Below are positions 1-8,523 of a stretch of DNA of 41,629 nucleotides, one piece after another. The notes below the pieces were generated by a model, which was not told the origin of the DNA, made no database searches, and saw nothing but the letters and a program-made list of their open reading frames with translations. Both the position numbers and the translations under genes were made by a program. Location: assembly GCA_022340775.1 (NCBI GenBank), contig JAJDNH010000239.1, positions 1 to 41,629 on the forward strand, read 5' to 3'. Origin of the DNA: Acidobacteriota bacterium (lineage in GTDB: Bacteria; Acidobacteriota; Thermoanaerobaculia; Thermoanaerobaculales; Sulfomarinibacteraceae). Each line of letters opens with the position of its first letter. The first letter of the stretch is position 1.

Positions 1-143
1 AGGTCGACCTCGACCGGGATCTTGCCAGCCACCACGCCAACTGGGTAGCTCAGGATCTTCATGTCCGTGCTGGTATCGGCAGTCGTGTTGGCTGCGAGCA
101 GGACAATCGCGATCGTGAAAACCGTCCGGATTGTTGTTCTCAT
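1..143 (-). CDS. Secreted protein of unknown function, N-terminal fragment
   Basis: The reverse strand opens with an ATG at 143 and stays open to the window edge, so only the first 47 residues are visible. They look like a signal peptide: two Arg (MRTTIRT), a hydrophobic stretch VFTIAIVLLAA, then a polar region with a likely cleavage near TTADT. The start is supported by GGAGG about 8 nt upstream (CTACGGAGGCTCGGC). Export is inferred from the leader; the mature protein lies outside the window, so no family can be given. Confidence 0.7.
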   Translation of the reverse strand, partial: MRTTIRTVFTIAIVLLAANTTADTSTDMKILSYPVGVVAGKIPVEVD

Positions 144-620
144 GCCGAGCCTCCGTAGCGATCCCCGGCTGCGCACGCCACGCATTGAGGTGCCCAGCCG
201 CTCTCACATCCACGAACGGATGCCCGTTGCCGGCCATCTCGTTCGGTCTTGACTCAGGTCGCGCGGTCTCGAAGGACGCGTTTCCCGGCGGCCCGGGCGT
301 CTCTCCAAGCGTCCATTTCAAGGGCCGAGCCAGGCCAGAGTCGTCTCCCAGATGCGCTGTTCTCAAGATAAAGCCGGGACAAGCGACGTGCAACCTGGTT
401 AGAGCCGCCGCCGAGGATCTCGATCCGCGGGCGTCGCGTAGGCAAGAGCCCCGATCTCGGCGTGGCCCACTGCGGCGCCCGAGTGGAGAACGTCACGGTG
501 TCGGGAGCTCCTGGACCGTGCCGCCCCACGCCCCGGTACCCAGATCCTCCTCCGTGACGGCCAGCTGCGTCTGGCCGGGAGGAGCTTCGCCTCGAAAGGA
601 CGCCGTCCTGGGCGGCGACG
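144..620. other. Intergenic stretch, no gene recognised
   Basis: This 477-base stretch lies between the start of the cut-off secreted gene and the stop of the S9 peptidase, both on the minus strand. Several open frames cross it on both strands, but none has a ribosome binding site, a recognisable domain or protein-like composition (they are Arg/Pro/Ser-rich). I see no tRNA T-arm and no long hairpin, only small ones such as AACGG/CCGTT near 215-228 and CGCCG/CGGCG at 601-617. It probably holds the promoter of the minus-strand gene ending at 1 and the 3' end of the peptidase transcript, but I cannot place either. Confidence 0.5.
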
Positions 621-2867
621 TCACCCCCCGAGGTGTTTGATGAAGAAGTCTCCGATGGCGCTGAACACCTGGAGGTGGGAGCCGGGCGCCCAGATGCCGT
701 GCTTGAGGTTCGGGAACAGCATCAGGTCGAACCGCTTGCCGGCTTTCCACGCCGCGTTCGCGAGCTGGAGCGTGTTCTGGAAGTGGACGTTGTCGTCACC
801 GGTGCCGTGGATCACGAGCAACGGGTCCTCGAGGGCCGGGACCTTCTCCAGAACCGAGCCTTCCTTGTACCCCTCGGGGTTTTCCGCGGGCGTTCCCATG
901 TAGCGCTCGGTATAGGTCGAGTCGTAGAGCTTCCAGTCGGTCACCGGTGCCACGGCGACGCCGGCGGCGAACACGCCGGGGGCGTGGGTCAACGCGTAGC
1001 AGGTGAAATAGCCGCCGTACGACCACCCCCAGATGCCGATATGGTCGGGATCGACATAGCTCTGCTGCTTCAGCCAGCGCACTCCGGCCAGCTGGTCCGG
1101 CAGCTGGCTCGAGCCCAGGTGGTGATCGACCGCGCCCTCGAACTCGCGCCCGCGCGCGAACGACCCGCGGTTGTCGAGCGAGAAGACGATGAACCCGTGC
1201 TCGGCCAGCCACTGGTGGAACAGGTAGGTGGAACGGCCCCAGCCGTTGCGCACGACCTGGGCGTGCGGACCGCCGTAGGTGTAGATCACGACCGGGTAGC
1301 GGTGATGAGGATCGAAGTTCGGCGGCGTCAGCAGCATGGCGTTGAGCGGCGTGCCGTCATCGGCGGGAACGGTGAGGAAGCGGGTCGATCCGAGCGCCAG
1401 CTTGGCGAGCTCGGACGGCTCATTCGCATCGATGGTCCTCAGGTGCTTGCCTGCGGAGGAGAACAGCTCCAGGTGCGGAGGCCTGTCGATCGCGGACGAG
1501 GTCACGAGCAGGTACTTGGCGCCGGGAGACAGCTCGCCGCGGTGCGACCCGGCCGCCCCGGTGATACGTTGTGGAGCCCCGCCTCGCAGGTTGACCTCAT
1601 AAAGCTGCCGCTCCAGGGGTGATGGACGAGCGGCCTGGTAGTAGGCGACGCCGGCGGTCGTGTCCACGCCGACCAGCGCCGTGACGTCGAAGTTGCCCGG
1701 GGTGAGGTCCTTGACGGTGCCGTCCGGGCTCCGCAGCTGGAGGTGCATGTAGCCGGAGTCTCGGCTCGCCCACAGGAGCGAGCCGCCGGGGAGGAAGCGC
1801 ATCATGTCGACAGGCTCGACCCAGTAGGGGTCGTGCTCGGTCAGCGCGGGCGCGGCGGCGCCGGTGGCCAGGTCGAGGCGCATGAGCGTCAGGTTGTTCT
1901 CCGGCCGGTCGATCACCTGGTACCAGACGGCCTGATCGTCCGGCGTGAATCCGAACCGGGGAACGTAGGGGATGGGGTCGGTGAAGGTGACGGTGCGGCG
2001 TCCCGTGACTTCGAGCGACTCGTCGATACGCGCGACGTGGAGCGACGGGATCGGGGACGGATCGCCGGCCTTGGGGTAGTACTGCTTGCGCAGCGTGCTG
2101 TGGGTTCCGAGATCGTCGACGATGTCGAACGGCGGGATGGGGCTGTCGTCGAGGCGCAGCCAAACTAGCCGGGTGCCGTCGGACGACCAGGCAAAAGCCT
2201 TGCCGCCTCTGTCGGCGAGCTCCTCCCAGTAGACCCAGTCGAAGGTGCCGTTGAAGACCGTGTCCGAGCCGTCCGACGTAAGACGGACCTCCTGGTTCTT
2301 CGCGATGTCGAGGACGTACAGATCGTTGTCGCGCACGTAGGCCAGCCGGCGGCCGTCGGGCGAGAAGGTCGGCATCTCCTCGGCACCCTCGCCGGCGGCA
2401 AGGTGCTCGAGGGTGCCGTTGGCGAGCGAGTACAGGTACAGATCGCCTTTATCGGGCAGCAGGAGATGGTCGCCGTCCGGAGAGATCTGGAAGCCGCTCA
2501 GGTGCAGTTGTCTCGTGGCCTTTTCACCGTCCGGCACCTGAAGCTTGTCGGATGCAACGAGCACCGTGCTGTTCCCGGTCGCGGCGTCGACCTGGACCAG
2601 CTTGGCGGTCGCCTCGCGCCCCTTTCCTTCTCTCTCGACCATGACCCAGGCCTCGTGACCCGGTCGCCAGCGCAGGTTGCGGGGCAGCCGTCCCCCAAGG
2701 GGCTCCTGCTTGGTCGTGAAAATCCGCTCGAGGGTGAGGCGCCCTTTGATGTCCTTGGCTTGTTGCGGCTTTGCCGGCGCGGGTCGAGCGACGCCAACCG
2801 AGGCGCAGATGATCATCGGCATGATCGCCGAAAGAAGAGGCAACGGTCGGAAGTGCTTGATGGTCAT
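621..2867 (-). CDS. Dipeptidyl peptidase IV-like S9 family serine peptidase, secreted
   Basis: A 748-residue exported peptidase. After a signal peptide (about residues 1-28) comes a WD-like DPP-IV beta-propeller (about 60-480), with phrases such as SPDGRRLAYVRDNDLYVLD, then an alpha/beta-hydrolase domain. The catalytic triad can be assigned: Ser616 in GWSYGG, Asp691 in GTGDDNVHF and His723 in LKHGI. The family removes X-Pro or related dipeptides from peptide N-termini, here probably in the periplasm to feed on protein. Length and domain order match bacterial DPP-IV. The frame is open upstream to 3128, but the ATG at 2867 is preferred because GGAGG lies just before it and the leader begins there. 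It appears monocistronic. Confidence 0.93.
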   Translation of the reverse strand: MTIKHFRPLPLLSAIMPMIICASVGVARPAPAKPQQAKDIKGRLTLERIFTTKQEPLGGRLPRNLRWRPGHEAWVMVEREGKGREATAKLVQVDAATGNSTVLVASDKLQVPDGEKATRQLHLSGFQISPDGDHLLLPDKGDLYLYSLANGTLEHLAAGEGAEEMPTFSPDGRRLAYVRDNDLYVLDIAKNQEVRLTSDGSDTVFNGTFDWVYWEELADRGGKAFAWSSDGTRLVWLRLDDSPIPPFDIVDDLGTHSTLRKQYYPKAGDPSPIPSLHVARIDESLEVTGRRTVTFTDPIPYVPRFGFTPDDQAVWYQVIDRPENNLTLMRLDLATGAAAPALTEHDPYWVEPVDMMRFLPGGSLLWASRDSGYMHLQLRSPDGTVKDLTPGNFDVTALVGVDTTAGVAYYQAARPSPLERQLYEVNLRGGAPQRITGAAGSHRGELSPGAKYLLVTSSAIDRPPHLELFSSAGKHLRTIDANEPSELAKLALGSTRFLTVPADDGTPLNAMLLTPPNFDPHHRYPVVIYTYGGPHAQVVRNGWGRSTYLFHQWLAEHGFIVFSLDNRGSFARGREFEGAVDHHLGSSQLPDQLAGVRWLKQQSYVDPDHIGIWGWSYGGYFTCYALTHAPGVFAAGVAVAPVTDWKLYDSTYTERYMGTPAENPEGYKEGSVLEKVPALEDPLLVIHGTGDDNVHFQNTLQLANAAWKAGKRFDLMLFPNLKHGIWAPGSHLQVFSAIGDFFIKHLGG

Positions 2868-2986
2868 GCTTCCTCCAGGGCCGAAGGCGGCCTCGAGGAT
2901 TCTACTCCTGCCAGTTGACCGGAGGCCAAGCGCCCCTCCGCGAACTCCAGTGCGGGACGAGGTGCTGGTGGCTCGGGTACGGGCCG

Positions 2987-3637
2987 TCAGATGTGGGATT
3001 GGAGCCTGGCAACGGCTCCTTCGAGCTCGCGCACGAGCGTGTGATCCTGAAGGCGGGCGCGAATCGCTGCAGCCAGGGAGGTGAAGTACCAGATCTGCCG
3101 GGATGCCTCGGAGTTGAGACGTTGCCACACCATCTCCGGCTCGTCGGCCTGCTCGAGGTCGGCCTCCAGGGAGAGGAGGTTGTGAAGGGCGTCGGCGGCC
3201 TTGATGAGCACCGCCTCGGAGGGCATGTGGGCGACTCGAGCAATCTGCTCCCGCTTTCGTTCCTCCCAGGTTTCTGTGGCGTCTCGTTCGCGGCGCTTGT
3301 CCTCGGTCACTGCCAGCACCAGGTCCAGCACCTGCGGCCCGGTTGCGGCGCGGACTTGCTCAGGGCCGTCGTCGCTTGGCACGTCCTCGAGATAGTCGTG
3401 CAGCAGGGCCGCCGCGAGAACCGTGTCGGAGGCACCCAGCCGGGCGAGAATACACGCCGTTCCCATCAGGTGGGTCATGTACGGCACGCAGCCGGGAGGC
3501 AGAGGCTCCTCACGGGGGGGGCTGCAATGCTCGTTTTCGCTGGAGCCCTTTCGAAACTGGTGGTAGTGTCCCCGCGCCGCGAGCCGCATGGCGGCCTCCA
3601 CGAGGGCCGAGTACAGTGGCGGAGCGTTGGGTCTCAT
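2987..3637 (-). CDS. Stand-alone HD-domain hydrolase, SpoT/MESH1-like
   Basis: A 216-residue protein resembling the hydrolase half of RelA/SpoT enzymes. The HD metal ligands are His56 (YMTHLMG), His80-Asp81 (LLHDYLED) and Asp149 (LIKAADALHNL); the following ED at 84-85 is also typical. No synthetase, TGS or ACT domain is present, so it would be a small alarmone hydrolase removing the 3'-pyrophosphate of (p)ppGpp or a related nucleotide; the substrate is inference. The ATG at 3637 has AGAAGGA about 8 nt upstream. A 58-bp intergenic space separates it from a divergent membrane-protein gene. Another HD phosphohydrolase activity is possible. Confidence 0.8.
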   Translation of the reverse strand: MRPNAPPLYSALVEAAMRLAARGHYHQFRKGSSENEHCSPPREEPLPPGCVPYMTHLMGTACILARLGASDTVLAAALLHDYLEDVPSDDGPEQVRAATGPQVLDLVLAVTEDKRRERDATETWEERKREQIARVAHMPSEAVLIKAADALHNLLSLEADLEQADEPEMVWQRLNSEASRQIWYFTSLAAAIRARLQDHTLVRELEGAVARLQSHI

Positions 3638-3639
3638 GA

Positions 3640-3690
3640 GTGGTCCTTCTCTGATCTCTATAGTATTGTAACACCCGTCCAGAGCGAGGT
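3640..3690. promoter_or_regulatory. Shared AT-rich divergent promoter region
   Basis: The short gap between two divergent genes holds the only AT-rich run nearby, TATAGTATTGTAAC (3659-3672). Plus-strand -10 candidate: TATAGT. Minus-strand candidates: TACAAT and TACTAT, followed by the AGAAGGA ribosome binding site of the HD gene. No convincing -35 hexamer was found for either direction. Confidence 0.4.
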
Positions 3691-3695
3691 TTGCC

Positions 3696-4565
3696 TTGGC
3701 ACTAGCGGTTCGAAAATGGGGTTGGTGGGCCTGGGCCGGGCTGGCCGTCGTGGCCGGTGCTGTCATCCTCTCGGAGGCCGGCACCCGTTTCGGACGCGTC
3801 TACCTCACGCCGCTCGCCTGGACCGGGGTCGTGCTCACGGTCGACGGATGGCTGGATGCAACCGGGAGATCCTGGCTCCGCTCACGGCCACGGAGCATGT
3901 TGCTGGCAGCCATGGTGTCGGTTCCCTCCTGGTGCCTGTTCGAGTTCTACGATCGCCCCCGGTTCTGGAGAGCGAACGGTCCGGAGCTGTGGTGGCACTA
4001 CCACAACCTGCCTCCGTGGCCCGAACGAGGGATAGGGTACGTGTGGGCGTTTGCCACCATCACCCCGGCGGTGCTGCTGCTGGGCCGCCTGCTCGAGCCG
4101 GCGGCGGCGCGGATGGTGGGGAAGGGCCGCGGCGGCAGGGCACCGGCAGAGCTGCTGCTGGCGGTCGCAAGCGTGGGCCTGGTCCTGGCCGTGGTGCCAC
4201 TGGTTTGGCCGTCCCCGTACTTCGGGGCCGATATCTGGCTCGCGTGGGCGCTGCTGCTTGATCCGGTCAACCGGTTGTGCGGTCGCCCGAGCTGTGTCGG
4301 AGATCTCGAACGCGGCAACCGGGCACGCCCCCTGTCGCTTCTTCTCGGCGGGCTCGTCGCCGGCATCCTGTGGGAGTCGATCAACTGGGTCGCCGGAGCG
4401 CGGTGGACGTACACCGTACCGTTCGGCGCCCATCTCAAGCTGTTCGAGATGCCGGTGCTCGGGTTCCTCGGATTCGCGCCGTTCGCGATCGAGTGTTTCG
4501 CCATCTGTGCGTTTCTCACGCGCGGCGCGATCGAGGTCACCTCAGAGAGCGACCGGTTGGGATAA
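3696..4565 (+). CDS. Polytopic membrane protein of unknown function
   Basis: A 289-residue protein with about seven or eight hydrophobic segments, beginning with WAWAGLAVVAGAVIL near the N-terminus. I do not recognise the family. Conserved-looking polar residues lie inside or beside helices: WWHYHN (about 109-114), an E-S-I-N-W motif (about 228-232) followed by WTY, then FEMPVLGFLGFAPFAIE. Such buried Trp/Glu/Asn/His residues suggest an enzyme or transporter rather than a plain anchor, but this is only inference. The start is TTG at 3696 with GAGG 7-8 nt before it; no upstream ATG fits. It is divergent from the HD hydrolase and 21 bp before a secreted-protein gene that may share its transcript. 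Confidence 0.75.
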   Translation: MALAVRKWGWWAWAGLAVVAGAVILSEAGTRFGRVYLTPLAWTGVVLTVDGWLDATGRSWLRSRPRSMLLAAMVSVPSWCLFEFYDRPRFWRANGPELWWHYHNLPPWPERGIGYVWAFATITPAVLLLGRLLEPAAARMVGKGRGGRAPAELLLAVASVGLVLAVVPLVWPSPYFGADIWLAWALLLDPVNRLCGRPSCVGDLERGNRARPLSLLLGGLVAGILWESINWVAGARWTYTVPFGAHLKLFEMPVLGFLGFAPFAIECFAICAFLTRGAIEVTSESDRLG

Positions 4566-4586
4566 ACTCGGCCGCGGAGGTGCTCC

Positions 4587-5351
4587 ATGCTGCGCCGTTT
4601 TTTCCTCGCCGCGAGCCTGATCCTGGCCGCCGCGCCCTCGTGGGCACAGTTCGTTGCGCCGGGCGGGACGATTCCGGTGGTCGCCAACCTCTCCGGAAAG
4701 AATGGAACCTTCTGGCGATCAGACGTCCAGATCCTCAACCTCGGCGACTCCTCGACGTCGGTCGTCATGCAGCTCTACCCCGAGATCGTCAACGGAGTTC
4801 CTGCGTTCCAGCCGATGGTCAGCGACCCGATCACGATCGCGGGCGGCAGCCAACTCGTCCTGAGCAACATCCTGCAGTCCAAGTTCGGGCTGATCGATGT
4901 CAAGGGCGCGCTGATGATCTACTCCACGGACGGTACGCCGCTGGTGCTGGCGTCCAGGACCTACACGAACGGTTCCGCGGGGTCGTACGGGCAGGATGTC
5001 AGCAGCATTCTTGTCGACGGTTCGGCGTGGGTTGCCGGCGTTGAGAACGACAGCGCCTACCGGACGAACCTCGGCATCTTCTGGCCGTGGGACGAGTCGG
5101 TGCAGTTCATTGTCAACATCTACAACACGGACGGCCAGCCTGCAGGCTCAGGTCAGATCACCTTTTCGCAGGCCGGTCTGCAGCAGAAGGGCCTAGACGC
5201 GTTCAACGTTGGCGTCCTGCCCGCCGGCTACATCGTGATTACGTGCAACAAACCGGGTGAGCTCTGGTACGCCTATGGCACAACCGTCGACCAGGCTTCC
5301 GGGGACGCCGTCTACCGCCCGGCGCGGGGCTACCAGATCACGGGCCAGTAG
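4587..5351 (+). CDS. Secreted beta-rich protein of unknown function
   Basis: A 254-residue protein with a clear signal peptide (MLRRFFLAASLILAAAPSWA, cleavage probably before Gln21). The mature part is rich in Ser, Gly, Val and aromatic residues in alternating patterns typical of beta sandwiches: VQILNLGDSSTSVVMQLYP, later FIVNIYNTDGQPAGSG. Two halves of similar style (about 25-145 and 150-250) suggest two Ig-like modules, though I cannot show a sequence repeat. The ATG has GCGGAGG 6 nt upstream, and a TAAACT box (4563-4568) could be a -10. No catalytic motif is visible; it is probably an outer-surface or periplasmic structural or binding protein. Confidence 0.75.
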   Translation: MLRRFFLAASLILAAAPSWAQFVAPGGTIPVVANLSGKNGTFWRSDVQILNLGDSSTSVVMQLYPEIVNGVPAFQPMVSDPITIAGGSQLVLSNILQSKFGLIDVKGALMIYSTDGTPLVLASRTYTNGSAGSYGQDVSSILVDGSAWVAGVENDSAYRTNLGIFWPWDESVQFIVNIYNTDGQPAGSGQITFSQAGLQQKGLDAFNVGVLPAGYIVITCNKPGELWYAYGTTVDQASGDAVYRPARGYQITGQ

Positions 5352-5368
5352 ACTTCGAGCCGTTGGTG

Positions 5369-5374
5369 TAGAAT
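5369..5374 (+). promoter_or_regulatory. Candidate -10 box for the cysteine synthase gene
   Basis: TAGAAT matches the TATAAT consensus at five of six positions and lies in the 95-bp gap before the cysteine synthase ATG. It would give a leader of about 65 nt. No good -35 hexamer is seen 17 nt upstream. Confidence 0.35.
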
Positions 5375-5446
5375 CACGCGCCGGGTCGGGGACCGGGGGG
5401 AGATGCCACCGCATGCCACGGTTCCCCCCGGTCTGGAGGCGAACGG

Positions 5447-6349
5447 ATGCCGGCAACCTCGGTCCTCGATCTCATCGGTAACACTCCTCTCGTCGAGCTC
5501 AAGCACATGCCGGCCAGCGGCTCGGCGCGCGTTCTGCTCAAGATGGAAGCTGCCAACCCGTCCGGTTCGCTCAAGGACCGGATCGTGAAGCACATCATCG
5601 AGGAGGCGGAAGCTGCAGGCACGCTGCGCCCGCACCACATCATCACCGACGCCTCCTCGGGGAACACCGGGATCGCCATCGGCATGGTGGCGGCGCTCAA
5701 GAGATACCGGTCCCGGATCTTCATGCCCGAGACCAAGTCGATCGAGCGACGGAAGATCATGCGTGCGTGGGGTACGGAGCTGGTGCTGACCTCGGGCGAG
5801 GATCAGAACTCCCATATCTGGGCGGTCCAGGAGGCCGCACGCGATTCGGACACCTACTTCTACCTCGACCAGAACGGCAACCCCGGCAACTGGAAGGCGC
5901 ATTACGAGGGTATCGGAGGCGAGCTGGTCGAGCAGACCGGCGGCCGTATCGACTGCTTCGTTGCGGGCGCCGGCACCGGGGGGGTGCTGATGGGAGTGGC
6001 CCGGCGGTTTGCCGACGAGAATGTCCAATGCCGTGTTGTGGCCGTGGAGCCGGACAACCCGCACTCCCACATCGAGGGTCTGCTTCACTTCGACGGCAGC
6101 TTCGTGCCATCGATTTGGGAACCGGCGCTGATCGACGAGCAGGTTCGGGTCTCGGACGAAGTGGCGTTCGAGACCGCCCGCCGGCTGGCGCGGGAGGAGG
6201 GCCTGTTCTGCGGCGTCTCTACGGGAGCCACGACTGCAATCGCCCTCGAGGAGGCGAGGCGACTCGGTGTGGGTGCTACCGTCGTCGCGGTCGCCGGCGA
6301 CCGCGGCGAGCGCTACCTGTCCACCCCGTTGGTCACGGAACGCACATGA
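5447..6349 (+). CDS. cysM: Cysteine synthase family PLP enzyme (O-acetylserine sulfhydrylase-like)
   Basis: A 300-residue fold-type II PLP enzyme. The Schiff-base lysine is Lys43 in PSGSLKDR, the substrate loop is DASSGNTGIA (about 65-74), and the phosphate-binding glycine loop is GAGTGGVLMG (about 176-185). The family condenses O-acetylserine (or O-phosphoserine) with sulfide or thiosulfate to make cysteine in the cytoplasm. The N-terminus (LDLIGNTPLVEL) is canonical and length is normal for CysK/CysM; I cannot decide between the two or exclude a cystathionine beta-synthase-like role, and there is no C-terminal CBS domain. GGAGGCGAACGG precedes the ATG. The 3' end overlaps the convergent UspA gene by 17 bp. 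Confidence 0.88.
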   Translation: MPATSVLDLIGNTPLVELKHMPASGSARVLLKMEAANPSGSLKDRIVKHIIEEAEAAGTLRPHHIITDASSGNTGIAIGMVAALKRYRSRIFMPETKSIERRKIMRAWGTELVLTSGEDQNSHIWAVQEAARDSDTYFYLDQNGNPGNWKAHYEGIGGELVEQTGGRIDCFVAGAGTGGVLMGVARRFADENVQCRVVAVEPDNPHSHIEGLLHFDGSFVPSIWEPALIDEQVRVSDEVAFETARRLAREEGLFCGVSTGATTAIALEEARRLGVGATVVAVAGDRGERYLSTPLVTERT

Positions 6350-7169
6350 CCGCAGTATCGAGGCGGCGGAGGATCGCCTCTGTTGTGGAGCCGAGGACCA
6401 TCTCGATCAGGCGGCTGTGCGTGTGCGAGCCCATGCAGATGAGGTCCGCGCTGCACTCCGCCGCCACCCGCTCGATGGCCTTAACGGGGTTTCCGGACTC
6501 GAGCCGTGTGTCAACCTCGATCTCGAGCGGTCGCAGGTAATCGAGCGCGTTCTGGAGGAGCTGCTGGCCGTCACCCGACTCACCGTCGGCGTGAACCAAT
6601 GTTACCCCGGCCTCGAGAGCACGGGCGAGCTCACCCCCCCAGCGCAGGGCGTGGCGTGCCCGCTGACCGTTGTCGAGCGCGATCAGGATGTGTGCAAGCG
6701 GTCCGGTCTCTTTGGAGGAGACCAGCACGGGGATCGTAGAGACGCGCAGCAACCGTTCCGTGACTGGACCCAGAAGCTCACCATGAAAGCGTTCGTTGAG
6801 ACCTCTCCGGCCAACGACCAGGAGTGCGGATGAAGCGCTTTCCTCCACCAGGGTGTAGGCAACCGCACCGCGAACGAGGTGAAACCGGCCTCTGACCGCA
6901 GACTCCTCCGCGCGGGCGTTGAACCGTTCGCGCAGGGTCTCGCCGAGGTCGCCGAGAAGCTCCTGCACCTGCGGTGTGAGGTTGAGCAGCGGCTCGACGC
7001 CCAGAGCGCCACTGACGTCCGTGATGAACGATCCCTCCAGGATCGCAGTATCGATGACGTGGATACCGTGGACCACTGAGCCGAGTTTCGTCGCCAGTTG
7101 GAGTGTGAGGTCGAGGGCGGCATCGGCCGCCGCAGAGCCGTCAATGCCGACGGCGAGGTGGCTGAACAT
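6333..7169 (-). CDS. Tandem universal stress protein (UspA)
   Basis: A 278-residue protein with two UspA domains in tandem. The first begins HLAVGIDGSAAADAALDL (about 4-21), the second HILIALDNGQRARHAL (about 154-169). The C-terminal half ends with the conserved MGSHTH...VLGSTTEAILRR segment, related to the ATP-binding G-2X-G-9X-G-S/T motif but without the second glycine, so nucleotide binding is uncertain. Usp proteins are cytoplasmic stress-survival proteins. The start ATG at 7169 has AGGGAGGACTGAAG before it and lies 2 bp after the stop of the MEMO1-family gene, so the two form an operon. Confidence 0.88.
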   Translation of the reverse strand: MFSHLAVGIDGSAAADAALDLTLQLATKLGSVVHGIHVIDTAILEGSFITDVSGALGVEPLLNLTPQVQELLGDLGETLRERFNARAEESAVRGRFHLVRGAVAYTLVEESASSALLVVGRRGLNERFHGELLGPVTERLLRVSTIPVLVSSKETGPLAHILIALDNGQRARHALRWGGELARALEAGVTLVHADGESGDGQQLLQNALDYLRPLEIEVDTRLESGNPVKAIERVAAECSADLICMGSHTHSRLIEMVLGSTTEAILRRLDTAVMCVP

Positions 7170-7171
7170 CT

Positions 7172-7996
7172 TCAGTCCTCCCTGTGAATACAGATTCCAG
7201 CGTAGCCGACAACCGCCGAGCGGTCTCCACTGGCATCGCCGGAGGTTGCATAGCCTACCAGGTGCGCCGAGGTCGCGCCGAGGTGACGCACACACTCGAC
7301 CATGACGGTGGCAGGGATGATGCCACACATGCTGATCCGGTGATCGTGGACCGTACGGTACAGCTCGACTGGATCGAGGGTCAGTGCAGCATCAATGGCC
7401 TGCTGGTCGTGCTCGCGGGCAACCTCGTCAGGCTCGTAGTGGCTCATGTCGGAGGAGGCGACGATGCCTACTGGCTCACCGGTTCTCTCCACCGCCTTGG
7501 CGAGAGCTCGTCCGAGCTCGAGGCAGTCGTCAATCGTGAGGTGCTGAAGGCAGATCGGGAGCACCACAAGGTCGGGCCGTTTCAACTGGAGAAACGGGAT
7601 CTGGACCTCGATGGAATGCTCGCGCCGGTGGGCGCCGGAGTCCAGCTCTGCACGTGGGAACTCCTCACGAACCAAGGACGCGAGATCGGTGTCGATCCTC
7701 TCCCTGCCGAGTGGTGTGCTCCAGGCGCCGCCAGGAGCCAGCGACACCGGCCTTCCCATGCCGGTGTGGTTCGGCCCTACGATGACCACGCGCCGGGGAA
7801 GTCGGAGGTGGCTGTACAGACGGCCGGCGACCGCCCCCGAGTACATGTATCCGGCGTGGGGAGCGATGCAGCCGAGCAGGTCGTGTTGGTCCTCCGTCTC
7901 GGGCATGAAGCGTTGAAGATCGCGCTCGAGCGTCTGCGGGTCGGCCGGGTAGAACATTCCGGCCACGACGGGCTGGCGGGTTTTCATCTGCTCCAT
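7172..7996 (-). CDS. amrB: MEMO1 family protein (AmmeMemoRadiSam system protein B)
   Basis: A 274-residue cytoplasmic protein of the MEMO1/AmmeMemoRadiSam B family, structurally related to class III extradiol dioxygenases. Recognisable landmarks are FYPADP (about 15-20), PHAGYMYSG (about 46-54) with the conserved His47, GPNHTG (about 74-79), EHSIEVQ and SSDMSHY. Human MEMO binds metal through equivalent histidines; the bacterial substrate is not established. The usual partners, an AMMECR1-domain protein and a radical SAM enzyme, are not in this window; the partner here is a UspA gene. The ATG at 7996 has AGGGAGG 8 nt upstream; a second in-frame ATG three codons later is less well spaced. Confidence 0.9.
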   Translation of the reverse strand: MEQMKTRQPVVAGMFYPADPQTLERDLQRFMPETEDQHDLLGCIAPHAGYMYSGAVAGRLYSHLRLPRRVVIVGPNHTGMGRPVSLAPGGAWSTPLGRERIDTDLASLVREEFPRAELDSGAHRREHSIEVQIPFLQLKRPDLVVLPICLQHLTIDDCLELGRALAKAVERTGEPVGIVASSDMSHYEPDEVAREHDQQAIDAALTLDPVELYRTVHDHRISMCGIIPATVMVECVRHLGATSAHLVGYATSGDASGDRSAVVGYAGICIHRED

Positions 7997-8087
7997 CGTC
8001 CGACCTCCCTACACACCAAGTTAAGTTACCTGGCGTACAACTGCCAGCGTCCGGTTCTGAGAACATGGCGGTCGGCTGAGGGCTGGC

Positions 8088-8483
8088 TCAAGAAGAGCCA
8101 GCAGGGCGCTCCTGCTGCAGCATGAGGATGAGCCGGGCATCGGCCGGCGGCGTGCTCAGCCCGCCGAGCTCTATTGGGGTCACCCAGCGGATCTCCTGGC
8201 CATCGAGGGCCTCCGGTTCACCGCTGGTGATCCTGGCCTCGTAAAAGAGCAGAACGATGCGCCGGTCTCTTTCGTCATGCACGCCAAAGGTCACGGGTGC
8301 TACGACGGCTGCATCGACTCCGAGCTCCTCGCGGAGCTCGCGGATGAGGGCCTGCTCGGGGTGCTCATGTGGGTGCACCTTGCCACCCGGAAACTCCCAC
8401 AGTCCGGCCATGTGGCGACCTTCGGGCCGGCGGGTGACGAGGATTCTGCCTCCCGAATCGCGGATGACGCCGGCAACCACCAT
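8088..8483 (-). CDS. Nudix hydrolase, MutT-like
   Basis: A Nudix enzyme of 131 residues from the chosen start, the usual MutT size. The complete Nudix box G-x5-E-x7-R-E-U-x-E-E-x-G-U is present (GGKVHPHEHPEQ... RELREELGV). The N-terminal VVAGVIRDSGGRILVTRRP and WEFPGG are typical of 8-oxo-dGTP-type family members that remove oxidised nucleotides or related pyrophosphates. The start is uncertain: the ATG at 8483 fits family length, but in-frame GTG codons at 8516 and 8594 (the latter inside the tetR-like gene) are possible, and none has a clear ribosome binding site. It follows the TetR gene closely and is probably co-transcribed. Confidence 0.87.
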   Translation of the reverse strand: MVVAGVIRDSGGRILVTRRPEGRHMAGLWEFPGGKVHPHEHPEQALIRELREELGVDAAVVAPVTFGVHDERDRRIVLLFYEARITSGEPEALDGQEIRWVTPIELGGLSTPPADARLILMLQQERPAGSS

Positions 8484-8523
8484 GGTAGGGGGCGCAGGCT
8501 CGGGGGATCGAGTCACGGTGCGG

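Noticed and set aside
131-640. Open frame of 169 codons in the 5' intergenic stretch
   Set aside because: It has no ribosome binding site, no hydrophobic or domain-like segments, and its start lies inside the signal-peptide gene on the other strand.
2868-3128. Longer N-terminus for the S9 peptidase
   Set aside because: The extension is Arg/Ser-rich with no homology-like features and would bury the signal peptide; the ATG at 2867 has GGAGG.
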